From assembly GCA_963971225.1 (NCBI GenBank), contig OZ020267.1, forward strand, positions 69,663,718 through 69,727,717: a stretch of DNA of 64,000 bases. Reading direction: 5' to 3'. The stretch comes from Melieria omissa (taxonomy: Eukaryota; Arthropoda; Insecta; Diptera; Ulidiidae). Shown here piece by piece: positions 44,672 to 57,616 of this stretch. The position numbers and the translations under genes were made by a program. Position 1 is the stretch's first letter, and the number at the start of each line of letters is the position of its first letter. Below the pieces are notes generated by a model. The model was not told the origin of the DNA, ran no database searches, and was given only the letters and a program-made list of their open reading frames with translations.

Positions 44672-45210
44672 ACGAGGGTTGTCTGAAAAGTTTCCGACCT
44701 AACAAAGATACAAGATTTTTTTACGTATTTTTTTCTACATTGTCTCTTTGGAAGTCAGGAAAAACTTTGAGCACATTTTGGACTCCGTCTGAATATCTCA
44801 AGAGGTCACTTTACTCACTTAGGGACTCCGTTCTTCTCTGAATTAGAAAGTCGCTGCTGAACTTTACTAGGAACGAGCACAATTTACATCCACCCGCAAC
44901 ACTAAAGAGGCTGTAACTGATACAACTAGAGTCCCAAAAGTGTCTATGAACGATTTGGAGTTTAACGTAATCTCCTTCTAAGTCTACACACTTCTCATAG
45001 CAGTGCTCCCATCTCTTTCATCCATCTCTCTTCAAATAAGTAGAGTGGTGGAACTGTTCATCCAAAAAAAACTTTGATATCTCTACCACTTTAATTCAAT
45101 AGTTGTCTCGTACCATTTGGTGAACTTGAGTGACGTTATGGTCAGTGATTGCAGTATTTGGACGTCCCGAACGTCCATTGTCTCTCAAATGTGCTACGGA
45201 CACGTTTTAA
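44672..45210 (-). pseudogene. mariner remnant
   Basis: The left edge ACGAGGGTTGTCTGAAAAG is a mariner-type terminal repeat. Reverse translation near 44960-45020 gives RWEHCYEKCVDLEGDYVK, the typical mariner C terminus. Many stops elsewhere. Confidence 0.6.
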
Positions 45211-45424
45211 TTTAGCTGCTTAAAATTTCACGGTGGCAAATGATGGCCCAGAGTCCTTCAAACTCATCTAGTTGCATTGCTTTTCAGAAACAAATATTTG
45301 ATAACATTTTTACAAAATCACATTGACTCACTCAAACCATTGTCAAACAAATACGACGCATCCCAAATGGCTGAAATTTTTATAAACACTTTTCAAAAGA
45401 GACAAACAGATTCCCCACCACAGA

Positions 45425-45830
45425 TTCATGTTGAGAATGGAACCTTTTCAGACCACCATCATAATTTCTTTTCGGAATCTTTTGACATTTGAACTTTTCG
45501 GATTTCCCACCTTTTTGTTGACAAATGGTGACTTCATTCGTGTCGAGAACGGAAACTTTTCAGACCACCATCGTATTTTTTTTTTCTTCGTAATCTTTTG
45601 ACACTTGAACTTTTCGGATTTCCCATCTTTTTGTTAACGAATGATGTCATCTTCATTTTGAGAACGAAAACTTTTCAAACCATCGCCGTAGTTTCTCTTC
45701 ATAATCTTTTGACATTTGAACTTTTCGGATTTCCCACCTTTTTGTTGACAAATGGTGACTTCATTCGTGTCGAGAACGAAAACTTTTCACACCACTTTTG
45801 ACATTTGAACTTTTTCGAACAACAGTTGCA
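45425..45830. repeat. tandem repeat, ~115-bp unit, about 3.5 copies
   Basis: Units share CTTTTGACATTTGAACTTTT, CGGATTTCCCACCTTTTTGT and AACTTTTCAGACCACCATC. Confidence 0.85.
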
Positions 45831-47339
45831 AAAATAATAATGAAACGTGATCTTTCAACGTTGTCCTACTCTTTACTCTCTCTTTTTCTCTCTCTTTACT
45901 CAAACAACCTTTCTATCACAGACAAAAATTCATCATTAACCAGAACAATACAGCATTTTTCTGAAATGCTTTTTTCCTAAAAAAAAATATTAAAACACAT
46001 TCAAACAGCGTTTATTTTCAGTTGTTTCCCCCTTCTCCTGAAACTTGTCCAAATAATTTCTTTTCAACCCGCTGAAAGTTGTTTTATGTAAACGACTATT
46101 TTTTGCGCCAATGCTGCCAAATGTGTGGAAAACGTTTTACACGCCATAAATGCACAGTGAACTCTAACCTCAATATTGGTGCAACACCCACTCGCCAGTC
46201 GCTCGCTTCACTTCACTATTCAACATACAATGAAACTTTTCACACTCGACCCACATTTTAAACCGCCGGTTAACCACACTCCTCTCCTCCTCCCTTCGCC
46301 CTTGCCCCCTTCACTTGGAGTATTAAGCGGCAAAAAACGAGTAAAATCAACGATTGACTGTTTTCTAGTAACGAACACCAGTGCAAAATCAATAGTCAAC
46401 ATAAACAATCAGTAGAGAAATAAATTTTTAAAAATCCCTAAGAACCTTCCAAACAAAATCCCACAACATTAACAACAAACAAAAGACAAACTAACAACAC
46501 ATAAATACACAAACAAAACGCAGTGTTTTCAATAGCGATGCAATTTTTTTGTTGGCAAAAATCTGCAAAATACGCTGAAATGCAATAAAGCCAGCAATGG
46601 CAACAAAGAAAAGAACAACAATAAAAACGGAAAACTCAAAATAAAAACCGCTGCAATTAACAAAGAATAAAGCGCACACTAAATGCAAAGCAACCAGCCA
46701 GCAGCATAACAACCGCAATAACAACAACAACTACAACAAAAGCAAAACAACAATCCGTACAGCATTTCTAATTAAAGTTTTTTGTTGCCAACGAAACTAC
46801 ACAAACAAATAAACAAACACACACACACACACGCTCACTCACTCACACTAAAAAAAAACGATTGGCAAAAAAAATGAAATTAACTCGCAAAACTACCGAC
46901 AACTCGACGAAAACTTAAACGAAATTAAAAATAAAATGGAGAAAGTGTTGCATTTGTGCAAAATTTGCAGGTATGCAACAACAACAACCACTAACAAACT
47001 GCAATTATTTCCTTTCATTCTCCGCGCACCATTTGCCAGCAGTTCGCGGCATGTTGCTATACGCTTCCGCTGCCCTTTTCCGCTCCGCTGACGTCAGCCA
47101 GCCAACCAGTAGATTTCAATCACACCCGCCGTGGAAGTTTGAAGGCGCAAATGAAAAGCGTAAAGTTGCATTCGATTCATTTTGTAAGCGGAAACTTGCA
47201 CTAAGTGCGTTTTCATTTGGCAATTTACCGGCGCACACTTCCAGCTTATTGAGACTTTATCTTGCTGAGAGTTTAGTGATTTTTCGTGGAGCACATTTCA
47301 AGCTTCAGGTTTCAGTGTTATTCTTTCATTTGCCAGATC
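45831..47339. other. non-coding host-like DNA
   Basis: CT-rich tract near 45870-45900, CAA-rich and CA tracts around 46480-46830. The open frame at 46973-47407 has no domain and overlaps the LINE remnant at its end. No gene supported. Confidence 0.5.
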
Positions 47340-47598
47340 TCTGCAGGGTCTTTCATGCGGATACAATAACGGAAGCATGTAGGATTCTCTTACAGCAAAA
47401 CGTCTGAGGTAGGAATCTTTACATTGTTTCCGACAGTAAGGCGACCCTTAAGACACTCATTAATCCTATAGCTGACAGGTGGACCTCACCATCTTCTGGA
47501 TAACCGGACACGTGGGCATTCACGTGAACGGGTCGACTAGTGAGCTGAACAGGGTGTGGTCTGCTATGGACTCACTACCCGAGCAGCTTCGCCTTTAA
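47340..47598 (+). pseudogene. LINE RNase H remnant
   Basis: Reads CRILLQQNV, stop, RNLYIVSDSKATLKTLINP, then after a frameshift LTIFWITGHVGIHVNGSTSE up to a stop at 47598. The SDS-x4-L and W-x-GH-x-GI patterns are those of the RNase H domain of I/R1/jockey-type LINEs. Confidence 0.75.
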
Positions 47599-48711
47599 GT
47601 GCAACAAAGCTAGACAGACAGTATCTTTTTTACTAGGAGACCCATTGAAGTTTTGTATTGCTAGGTGACATATTGAGAAAACAGAAGTCATGTCTACTGC
47701 TAGAAGATATCTCGAACGAATCTTCTATCTATTGCTAGAGGACATGTTGAAGGTCTATTCTATCGGTTACTAAAAGACATCTTGACGGTATCTTCTGTCT
47801 GTATTTCTGGGTTTGGCCAGATTCCATTTTGTGCAAAATACATTTTGCGCCCATTTGGTTTCTCTCTAAAAGTTGTTGCCCATGAAAGGTCAACTAAAAA
47901 TTCAAGAAAGTCAAAAAGCACAAAGTTATTCTGCAATTATTCTACAGAAACCTTACTCAATTGCAATAGAATCAAGAAACTTCTATGTCAAAAGCATTGG
48001 ATTTGAACAACTTTTCTTTGGTTGAGAGACATGCATAAATAATTTAACTTTCTTTGAACTTTGAGCTTGAGAAAGCTTTCATTTTTAAGTCATTTCTTGA
48101 AGACAAGACCTGCAGACTCAAACTTGCTTTGAACGGTTTCGTCTTGAATGACGACTTATGGACACAACATGCCCAGAGGTGCAATAGATAGAAATTTGTG
48201 TACTAACTTTTCAACTGTCTGCCAGATTTGTAGCCACTAATTCCAACCCCTGTTTGAGAATTTGTCAAAGCGTGCCACATAGTGGGACTTTTTTCATTCT
48301 CACAAAGTTTGTGCCAAGTCATTCGGTGCTATATAATAAATATCGATCTTTCAACCTCTTACCAAATTATTTCTAGTAAATTTTAGAGACTAATGTTCAG
48401 TCGCTTCTTCGTTTCTAGTATATTTCAGAGATTAATGTTCAGACGCTCATTAATGTTTTTTCCCAATTATAAAGAACTTATTGCATATGATTTCTCTTAA
48501 ATTGTGTCCTATAATTGTAAGCAGTGGAGCATATAAGATTTAATTTTGGAGGGTTCAATATAAGCTTTGAATATATTTGATCCAGAGTAAATATGTATTA
48601 ATATATTTGAACCCTATTTGGTCTCCACATTATTTGTTACGAAATCCAATTTGAGAATGGGTTCAACCACCAAAGCATGACATACAAATTCAAGACATTA
48701 TTACCAAAATT

Positions 48712-49170
48712 TTCTACGAAAAAAGAGGTCCTCAAACATGAGAAAAAGTCGCCGCTAACCTTTGCCAGGAACACTCACATTCTTACCGATAAGTTTAACG
48801 TCGATTCGCAACATTTAAAAGGTGCTTACTGGTTCCTAGGAGCTCTAGGGACCCAACAGAGTCCATGCATGAACAACTTGGCCAACCAGCTTACTTAACC
48901 GAAACTAACTTTCTGCCAAACTTCCAAACTTCCAAACTTTCTGCCAAACTGCCAAATTTTCTACGAAAAAAGAGGTCCTCAAACATGAGAAAAAGTCGCC
49001 GCTAACCTTTGCCAGGAACACTCACATTCTTACCGATAAGTTTAACGTCGATTCGCAACATTTAAAAGGTGCTTACTGGTTCCTAGGAGCTCTAGGGACC
49101 CAACAGAGTCCATGCATGAACAACTTGGCCAACCAGCTTACTTAACCGAAACTAACTTTCTGCCAAACTT
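48712..49170. repeat. recent tandem duplication (241-bp period)
   Basis: 48712-48925 repeats at 48953-49170 with essentially no visible difference over ~210 bp (starts TTTTCTACGAAAAAAGAGG). The lack of divergence implies a recent duplication or gene conversion. Confidence 0.9.
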
Positions 49171-51339
49171 GTTGTATTGTTTCCGCAAATAAGAAATACT
49201 ACAATTACTACTATTTCCGCACTTATTTTCTTACTCCTCGAAAAACTCCTTTCAAAACTTTTCTCCATGGCTTCCAAACTGTCTGCATACCTCCTCGAAA
49301 TTTGCACAATTGTCAACTACACATCTCGAAGCACAACTGCGCTAAATGCTCAAATGAAAAGTGTTCGTAAGTTTAAACGCTACAACAAAATTAACAACAA
49401 CAAATTCAACTAATTTGTAAAATAATGTGAAGCCGAAATGAAGAAGAGAAAAACATGAAAACTCCTAGACTGCACCTTAAACTAAATAAAAATACTTAAA
49501 GTACTTTTACTCGAAACAAAATTAGTTCGTAACAAAGTTGGTTAAGTAGAAACTATTGTAATTATATAGTCGTAAGTAGTGAGTAGCTAAGTGAATAGTT
49601 TAATTAAGATAGCTTAGTGATTAATGAAGAGTGCAAGTGTTGTAAATACGACTAAGAAAGAACGATGGCCCGAAAGTTGTGACACTGCTGCGTTGAGCAA
49701 AGTTGATTTGGAACTGGTGGTTCCACTCACTCACCAAATAGACCGCAGTCAAAGTGTAAACAATGCAATAAGTGCACGTTGTCCTCCTGTCCAATGCTCA
49801 ACCGACTCAAACGCAAATTGCACAACAGTGCGCAACATTCCTAGTGGGCAGCACATTGCCTGCAAATTGAAACCTTGCAATGCAAACAACAAAAGAACGA
49901 AATCGCATTGCGAAAAATTGTCGCAAATGCAGCGAATGCGGTATTTTTAATGTAAATTGCATAATTTAATTGATTGTATTTAGTTACGTAAAATAATCCA
50001 TGAAATACAAAAATGTGGTATGACTTTTTGAAAGCGAAACAAAAACAAAAAATTCAATAAAAAGAAAATATTGATGAAAATCACTACAACTGAACATGAA
50101 AATACGAAACCAAAAACACAAATGAGCAAACAAAAAAAAACAACAAACGCTAATTGTATATAATCATTAATGACAAAAACAACAACAACAAATTGTAGTT
50201 AAATATTTAATTATAAATATGAAAATACATAAAGAATGCAACACTGCAGTCACATTTCCCACACACTTGCAAACCAATTATGGCGACAAATGCAAACAAA
50301 AATTAAACAAAAAAAAATCGATGACATACAGAAAATACGAAATGCATAAACTTAATTAGGCCAATAATGCGTAAAATCATAATTATAATTGTAATTGTAA
50401 TTAGGTCATATGGCTAGTTAATTATTGTTAAATGACAAAATGTTTACATATAAGTTTTTAAATACAAATTATTGCATTAAATTTATTCAATTACAACAAC
50501 GTGTAATCAACATGTAATTAGCAAATTAACAAAAAACAAAACCACAACAATAACAAAAAGAACCTTCTCCTTTGTTTAGATTTTCTACAAGCAAACGTTC
50601 ACACAAACACATTCATATAGCGTAAAAATTTTAGACAACTTTAAGTTGGCTCACACGAAGCTTAAAACAAGCGATTCACGACAGTGGGAAAACTTCCTCA
50701 CCGCTGAACAGTTGAGTGAAATTTCAGACCTTAGACAGGAAAACTAAATAAACTGATAAACTCAAACAATGCTCAAACAAAGATTACAAAAAATGCTAAA
50801 GCAACAAATTAAACTTTTCAAATGAACTCAGAGCGAACTAGTTGAGTGAACTGAACAAAAAAAACAGTTCCAAGTACTTAGAGGTCTGAGATCAAAAGTC
50901 AGAATCTCCTGCTGTGAAATTACTACAATCTATCGTCACCTTATTATGGAAAAGTGATGTAGCCGCAAACGTTTACATATTTTAGAAAAACAAACAAAAT
51001 TAGTATGAACAACTCAGTTACTTATCCTTTGTAAGACATTTCCACGATACTTTTTTAAGGTTTAGTACAAAGAAATGCACTTTGTTTGCTTAAAATTAAA
51101 GGCCCATAATTAGGATAGTAGGAATAATCCGATTTAAGTCAAATATACATCGGTTTGTATGATTACTTGTTCCAAAGGTAATTTCATTAGGCTTCCCTTA
51201 TAAAAATCCATGTTTTTATTGACCAAAAACTAGGAACAGTCAATTTTCAGAAGCTTCTCTTGAGGCAAATTTTTCATTATCAAAATCATTCGCCATAGAC
51301 AGGCACAGGTGTTAAGCACTTGATGTCAGGTACGGACTA
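49171..51339. other. AT-rich non-coding DNA
   Basis: Rich in AACAACAA and AAAACAAA words. A 108-codon open frame at 49624-49950 has several Cys but no recognised domain and no homologue I can name; not called as a gene. Confidence 0.5.
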
Positions 51340-52120
51340 TAAGGTTTAGGAACTTTCCAACCGAGCTCTCGGAGCTTCTGGCAAGTCACTGTCCAATCAG
51401 TTCTCCTTCTAAGAACCTGTCAACCAATCTCCCACAGCTTCTATCAAGTCACTACTGATCACAATTCTCCTCACAGGAACCCGTCAACCAACCTCCCGTA
51501 GCTTCTAACGAATCATTACCGATGCATGTGACCTAAAGTTGTTCTGATGGAACTCACTTCTGCTCCTAAGAACCTGTCAACCAACCTCGCGGAGCTTCTG
51601 TCAAGTCACTACCGAAGACAATTCTCTTCCTAAGAACCTATGAACCAACCTCCCGGAGCTTCTGACGAATCACTATCGATGCATGTGACCTGAAGGTCAT
51701 GAAATGACCAATGATCTCCTTCTAAGAACCTGTGAACCAATCTCCTTAAGCTTCTGGCGAGTCACTATTGATTCGTGTGACCTGAAGTTGTTCTGATGGA
51801 ACACACTTCTGCTTCTAAGAACCTGTCAACCAATCTCCCAGAGTTTCTGTCAAGTCACTACCGAACACAATTCTCCTTCTAAGAATCTGTCCACTAATCT
51901 CCCGGAGCTTCTGGCAAATCACTAACGATACATGTGACCTAAAGTTGTTCTGATGGAACACACTTCTGCTCCTAAGAACCTGTCAACCAACCTCGCGGAG
52001 CTTCTGTGAAGTCACTATCGAACACAATTCTCCTCCTAAGAACCTATTAGCCAACCTCCCGGAGCTTCTAAAGAATCACTATCGATGCATGTGACCTGAG
52101 GTTGTTCTGATGGAACACAA
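51340..52120. repeat. minisatellite, about ten units of ~65-95 bp
   Basis: Units share CTAAGAACCTGTCAACCAAC, CTCCCGGAGCTTCTG and AAGTCACTA(C/T)CGA, in two alternating lengths; the longer also has ATGCATGTGACCT. Confidence 0.85.
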
Positions 52121-52310
52121 TTCCTCTCCTTTTGACGTTCAATTCAGACGGTCCAATTCTTGACAGTACCGGTTCGAGTGAGAGAGTTCGGTTGTAGGTG
52201 CGCAGTTTATGGTAGATGATTCCGTGCCAACCCCACCAAACATATAGCAAAACCTTTCTGGCCGTCAATCATGATTTTTGTGCCGGCTCACCACAAATTC
52301 CGCCAATGTC
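52075..52310 (-). pseudogene. mariner transposase fragment
   Basis: The minus frame reads KVLLYVWWGWHGIIYHKLRT then KRRGIVFHQNNLRSHASIV. This corresponds to the mariner stretch before and around the second catalytic residue (HQDN here changed to HQNN, so the Asp is lost). Fused at its 3' side to the minisatellite. Confidence 0.75.
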
Positions 52311-53454
52311 TGAAAAGTTTTTTAGTAAGAAATTTTATCTTTCTAACACCTTCTAGCGTTACCCGATTGCTTCATACATCGCGGGATACAGATTAACTAC
52401 TAAAGACATCTCTTAAAAAAATAATTAATTTCATTTTACTATATCTCATTTTTTCTCATATGTATCTCATATTTTTTATATTTTTTCTTGTTTTTACATT
52501 TCTTTCTATTTAATTTGTTATTTTTATAAATATGATATTTTTTCTTTTTTTAGGTTTTTTTAAATAAACTATCAGTAAAAACAAAACGCCTTATTTCATT
52601 CGCCATCTGAACATATTTTCAACTAATTAATTAACACACACAAAAAATGTTTACACAAAATATTTCCACATTGAGGTGACGATGGAATAATAGTAAATAA
52701 TTATTATTTCTTTATTTTTCAAGAACTTCATCACACTTTTGTAATAAAAGTTTTGTTTCATTAAAACTTATGAAAAGTTTTGCCGTGAATAGTTTTGTTG
52801 AGCGTGAAACTTAGCAAATAAAATAAAACCAAAACTAGCAACTTAAAGCAAACTACATGAAATTGCAACAAATGACATGAAAAATAAAAAGTGGGCAAAT
52901 TTCAGTGTAATTCTTTTCTTATGTTTATTTTTTCAAAAACCCATAAATAACTAAAATCAACAACAAAACCCACAACATGATAACACAAATTGTACCAGCA
53001 GCGCATGTAATCGATTAAGTTAATAATAATAACAACAACAACCACAAAATCATTAAACTATATACGAAAGATTGACATAATAGTAAAAGAAGAGAGACGA
53101 AATCAGATAAATAAATAAATTAATAAAATAAAACATAAAACATAAAACATGATGGTAAAAAAATAAACGAACAAATTTGAAAAAAATTAAAATTATTAAA
53201 AGCGCTGTTTCATTTTAGTAGGAAACATTTAAATTCATTAAAAAACAAAGTAAGTAAGTGTGTAAATGGTACAACAAGTAGTACAGCCTTCGTACCGGGA
53301 GAATTTATGGGGAACCGAGAGACTGGACGGAAACAGGGCCCATTGTGCTCCCACACGTAGTTGTCCTTCTAATCACACCACATCTTCGAGAATCAGTTAA
53401 CGGTTCTTAGGAGTTCTAGATAGGGAGATCTAAGAGACATTTTTCTAGATTCAC
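52311..53454. other. AT-rich non-coding DNA
   Basis: Long T-rich and A-rich runs; nothing recognised. Confidence 0.5.
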
Positions 53455-54045
53455 CCGACAGCTTAAGTAGTGTAGGAAGGACTAAGACTGAGACCTAAAG
53501 AAGACTACGGCCAAACGTTACAGAAGACTATGGCTGAGCCCAACGAGAGAGAGAAAAAGACCGAGCCCTATAGAAGACTAAGGCCGAAATGTATAAAAGA
53601 CATACACTAAGTTCTTTGGAAGACTAAGTCCGAACGTTACAGAAGACTATGGTCGAGCCCTATAGAAGACCAATGCCGAACCCTATATTTAACTAAGCCG
53701 AAATCTATAACTGACTTAGACTGAGCCCTCTAGAATACTAAGGCCGAACGTTGCAGAGGACTATGGCTGAGCCTTATAGAAGACTAAGAAAGAGACCCAC
53801 ACTAGACTAAGGTCAAAATCTATAAGAGACTGAAACTGAGCCCTAAAGAAGATAAAAGACTTAGATTAAGCCCTTTAGAAGACTAAGGCCGGAAGTTGCG
53901 GAAGATTAAGACTGAACCCTACACTAGACTAAGGCCAGGTTCTATAGAAATCTAAATGCAAACCCTATAGAAGACTAACGCCGAACTCTACAGAAAATTA
54001 AGACCAATCGTTATGGAAAACTAAGGCTGAGCTTTGCGCAACCGG
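53455..54045. repeat. short-unit minisatellite (~21 bp)
   Basis: About 25 degenerate units of the form AGAAGACTAAGGCCGAACCCT. Confidence 0.85.
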
Positions 54046-55029
54046 CCAAGTAGAGCGGACAAAAATTTTATATGACCGTTTGATTCTTAGGATGGCTGAA
54101 AAGCCTTTCCGTGGTCAACTATTTTACTCGCAAAAGTTTGCCTTTAGCTCGAGGAACTGACATCAAAATAAAGCTAAAAAACCTTCCATTACTTCAAATT
54201 CGCGGCCAATTCACGTCACTAAAAAACATTAATGTATTATTGGTAAAAAAATTATTTAGTGTTGGTTTTGTCGGAAACTGGCCGCAAGTTGAAAGTATCA
54301 AAAAACTGTTTATATCTTGCTATCAATTTTAACATCCCAAACATGTGGAACTACCTGCCTATAGATTAATTTCTTAATCGATTTCTCTATAGGTTATTTT
54401 TCCTAACTATAGAATCACCGTCTCACCATTCATTCATCATTTCCACATCAAACATCCCAAACTTCGACAACATTCAAATTGAAGAAAAGCTTTCGCCAGC
54501 AAATTTATCTTTGGACTCATAAGGCAAGGGAAAAGCAAGGACTCTCCTGTGGTGAACCAAACTTGTTCCTCGTTCTATTCTGTGGTGAGTTTAGTGATGC
54601 ATACAAGAGGTTCTTTTTTGGATTCAAATCACCGCCAAAATAGTTGTTTTTTACAAAAGTTGTGGGCAACAAATATGATTCAAATCGTATTGGGATCAAA
54701 ACATGTACCGAATTTCCCAAAATCCTATGTGCGCAAGGGAGTGTATTCTTAAAAAAGATGCTGTTAAAGATCTGAGGACCTTTTCTCGGCGCATATTAAG
54801 TTTGGTGTTCGATAAAACAGCGAACTGTAAGAGTTCTACAGGGTTGTGGCCATAATGAAACACTATCTATGGTTGCTACATCCTTTAAGTGAATGCGTCT
54901 GGACTCGATTCTTCAATCCTCTGACCTGCAGTCTAATGTACTAACTACAAAGTCAAAGCAGTCACTAGGTAAGAGAAGAATTAATGAAATAATGGGCATA
55001 CAAATAAGTTTTCAGGAATCTGTTTTGTA

Positions 55030-55412
55030 ACTTTGAAGCATTATTCAGACAAATTGGTACCATGTATTTCATTCAAGGTATCATCGTTGGGTACAACTTT
55101 TTTTCATCTTTCAGGCAGCATACAGATTCCACAGTGCAACAAAATGTCCCATCTTTTGAGGCGATCCAAGAAACAATCCAATTTTTGATGTCTTCCTAAG
55201 CAGTACGTCTCAGTCAGGCTCATCCAACTCATCGGCAGTACAAGTGGTAGTGGTAGTGGAAGGAGCAACATCTGGTAAATAGGACGAGTGGAGTAGGACA
55301 TTGCATTGAAGGTTTTCTTGAAGACTTTCGCAACATGTGGCCGATCGTTGCTGTGCAGATAGATCAGCGCTTTTCGAATATTAGAGTACAAAGAAATTGT
55401 GTTTGTATTCAC
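55030..55412 (-). pseudogene. mariner transposase remnant
   Basis: The minus frame contains ALIYLHSNDRPHVAKVFKKT (region of the second Asp, shifted) and, further on, LLHCGICMLPERWKKVV, like the mariner C-terminal LPERW motif. Heavily decayed. 54046-55029 before it shows nothing recognisable. Confidence 0.6.
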
Positions 55413-55734
55413 TTTAGCGAAATTACACCTTTTTCAGTTTTAAATAATGTCATAAGTATAGTTGCATAGATGGTCCAATGTGATTTAATCCTAGTTATGC
55501 TATCTTTTCTAAATCCTTCAAAAATTATTTGTACTTAATTGAACAGATTTGTAATACAAAACATTGATCTTGGCCATAAGCTCGAGAACCGAAATCAGTT
55601 CTGTAACCTAACTTAACATAGATATGAATTATTGTGTAATTTTAGTATCAAAATGAAAATAAAAAATTAAGACCAAAAATACTAAAAATAAATTTCAATA
55701 TATGAAATAAATGTCACGCCAATACAACGCAACC

Positions 55735-55857
55735 CTGACCCGAGCGATCAACACAACGCAACCCTGACCCGAGCGATCAGCAACCATGACGTCGCAGTTG
55801 CCCATGATGCAATTATTAAAGGTGATGTATGTTGTGACAGCCGAGTTTTGACACTCC
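55735..55857 (-). repeat. inverted partial copy of the gypsy-type LTR
   Basis: CATGATGCAATTATTAAAGG and GTGATGTA here are the reverse complement of the LTR start region at 57386-57460. A 28-bp direct repeat (CGCAACCCTGACCCGAGCGA twice) precedes it at 55727-55780. Confidence 0.6.
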
Positions 55858-56359
55858 CTTAGCTCAATGCTGTATTTCAGAAGCAGGGCTAATGGGGAAT
55901 AAATTGAGGCCTTTTCATGAAAAGGTATTTAAAAAAGTAGTATTTAATGCCTAAATGGAGGAAAATCCATTAGAATTTAACATATAGGAAAAAATCTTGA
56001 CCCTTAAATGCCCGACGATACTGATTTTGATTAAAAAATAAATATAAGTAAAAAAATCATGCATGATGTGCGGAAGGTCAAAATATACAAGAAAGTTATT
56101 AAAAAAAATGTTACCATCAGAATGCTTTTGGGTGGGTTCGGATAATATACAACGATTTGAGAGGTTTAAATGATTATATCTTTAAAGATACCGTAATCTT
56201 GAAAACAAAAAATGGTAATAATTTCCAGTTTGAAAAGAAAAGAAATGCATATATTTTTTGTTGATTTTATTTTTTATGCAATTTAAATATTATATGCGAA
56301 AGTGCATTCGGCATTTAAAAAATGCAACAAGACGGTAGCGCGCGCTCGGCCTGGGCCTG
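55858..56359. other. non-coding DNA
   Basis: AT-rich; nothing recognised. Confidence 0.5.
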
Positions 56360-57120
56360 AACGATTTGCAGTATCTGTCTGTAGAATCGAGGACGTCTAC
56401 GACGGGTGCCCGGCCCATGACGTTAAAATCGTCCTCGGGACTTCAATGCAAAGGTCGGGCGAGAAGGTATATTTATTCCCACAGTCGGGCAGTTCAGCCT
56501 CCATACGACCACCACGAACAACGGTCTGAGGCTGATCGATTTCTGAGGAAATTGAGGAGGGCAGGTGCAGGAATGACGCCCGAAAATGCATCCAAAAAGT
56601 TAAGCGTCTCACGGAAGGCTTAAGCCCGGGGCATCTTCTTGCAGAGATGAAAACGGGGATCTGGTTACGGATGCGCAGGGTGTACTGGGGTTGTGGAAGG
56701 AGCACTACACCAAGCTGCTCGCAGGTGACGATGGGAACAATACCTCCAGTAATGAAAATGTCTAGATGGCACCAATCGACGACGACGGTGTGGATGTGCC
56801 ACCGCGAATAAACATCCAGCGGCTACGCTGGCTCGGTCATGTCTGCCGCATGGACGACGAAGTTCCGGCGAAAAAGGTGTTCGATGCGATGGTTGGAGGT
56901 CGGCGGCGAAGAGGGAGGCCGTGCCTCCGGTGGAAGAACCAAGTTGAAGAGGCCGTGTCATCTCTTGGTGTTACCAACTGGAGAAGGCGAGCGCAAAGCA
57001 GAGGCGCCTGAAGAGAAGTTTTGCGGCAGGCCGTAACCCGATCACGGGTTGTTATGGCCAGTTAAGTATGTAGAATCGCTGCAGCGGGTGGGAATTGCAG
57101 TTGTTGTTGTTTGTGTAGCT
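56360..57120 (+). pseudogene. LINE 3' end remnant
   Basis: Translations in shifting frames give LWKEHYTKLLAGDDGN near 56690, then an open piece at 56766-57011 with INIQRLRWLGHVCRMDD and RRRRGRPCLRWKNQVEEAV, TNWRRRAQSR. The RLRWLGHV-R-M...GRP-RW pattern marks the C terminus of RTE/BovB-like and related non-LTR reverse transcriptases. Stops and frameshifts before it make it dead. Confidence 0.75.
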
Positions 57121-57385
57121 GAATTAGCCGCCAGTCTCCACGTAGTGGATGGTAAAATTATTAAATATACCGAAATTCGCGCGCTTTAAATTCAAATACA
57201 ACGAAAATATATTTGAATTTCAACGAAAAGAATCAAAACAAACAGCGTGAAATGGTTCAGTAATACCCACCATTTGTTTTTAGAGAATGTTACTACTTAT
57301 TTGTAAGTACTTTTTTCAAATTGTCTTCTAAATAAAAAAGAACTTTTTCAAAGAAGCATTACTGATTTGCTAAGGGAGCCAACAT

Positions 57386-57616
57386 TGTTAAATTAGAATG
57401 AGACGGCTGCCTACGTACATCACCTTTAATAATTGCATCATGGCAGTTGCCAGGAGTTGCATACCGGCGCGCGGCGCGAACAGATTGATTTTTAAATTAA
57501 CACAAATTCCATTTGTGACGACTGTAATTGTTATATTTTGTATAATCTAGATTGCCTACCACGTTGAACGCTACGTTTTGCGTTGCTGGAAAATAAATAA
57601 AAGTCAATTTGTGACA
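57386..57616 (+). repeat. gypsy-type 5' LTR (about 231 bp)
   Basis: Begins TGTTAAATTAG and ends TTTGTGACA, with a polyadenylation-type AATAAATAAAAG near 57590. The next bases, ATTCAGAAGTGGGATGCC, may hold the primer site; I could not match a tRNA. Boundaries are inferred from TG...CA since the 3' LTR is outside the window. Confidence 0.65.

Noticed and set aside
46973..47407. 144-codon open frame
   Set aside because: No domain; its last third is the LINE RNase H remnant in the same frame, so the rest is chance readthrough.
49624..49950. 108-codon Cys-containing open frame
   Set aside because: No recognised domain, no splice or promoter context, and composition like the surrounding AT-rich DNA.
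53455..54045. CRISPR-like array of short repeats
   Set aside because: Units are contiguous and degenerate, with no unique spacers; eukaryotic minisatellite.
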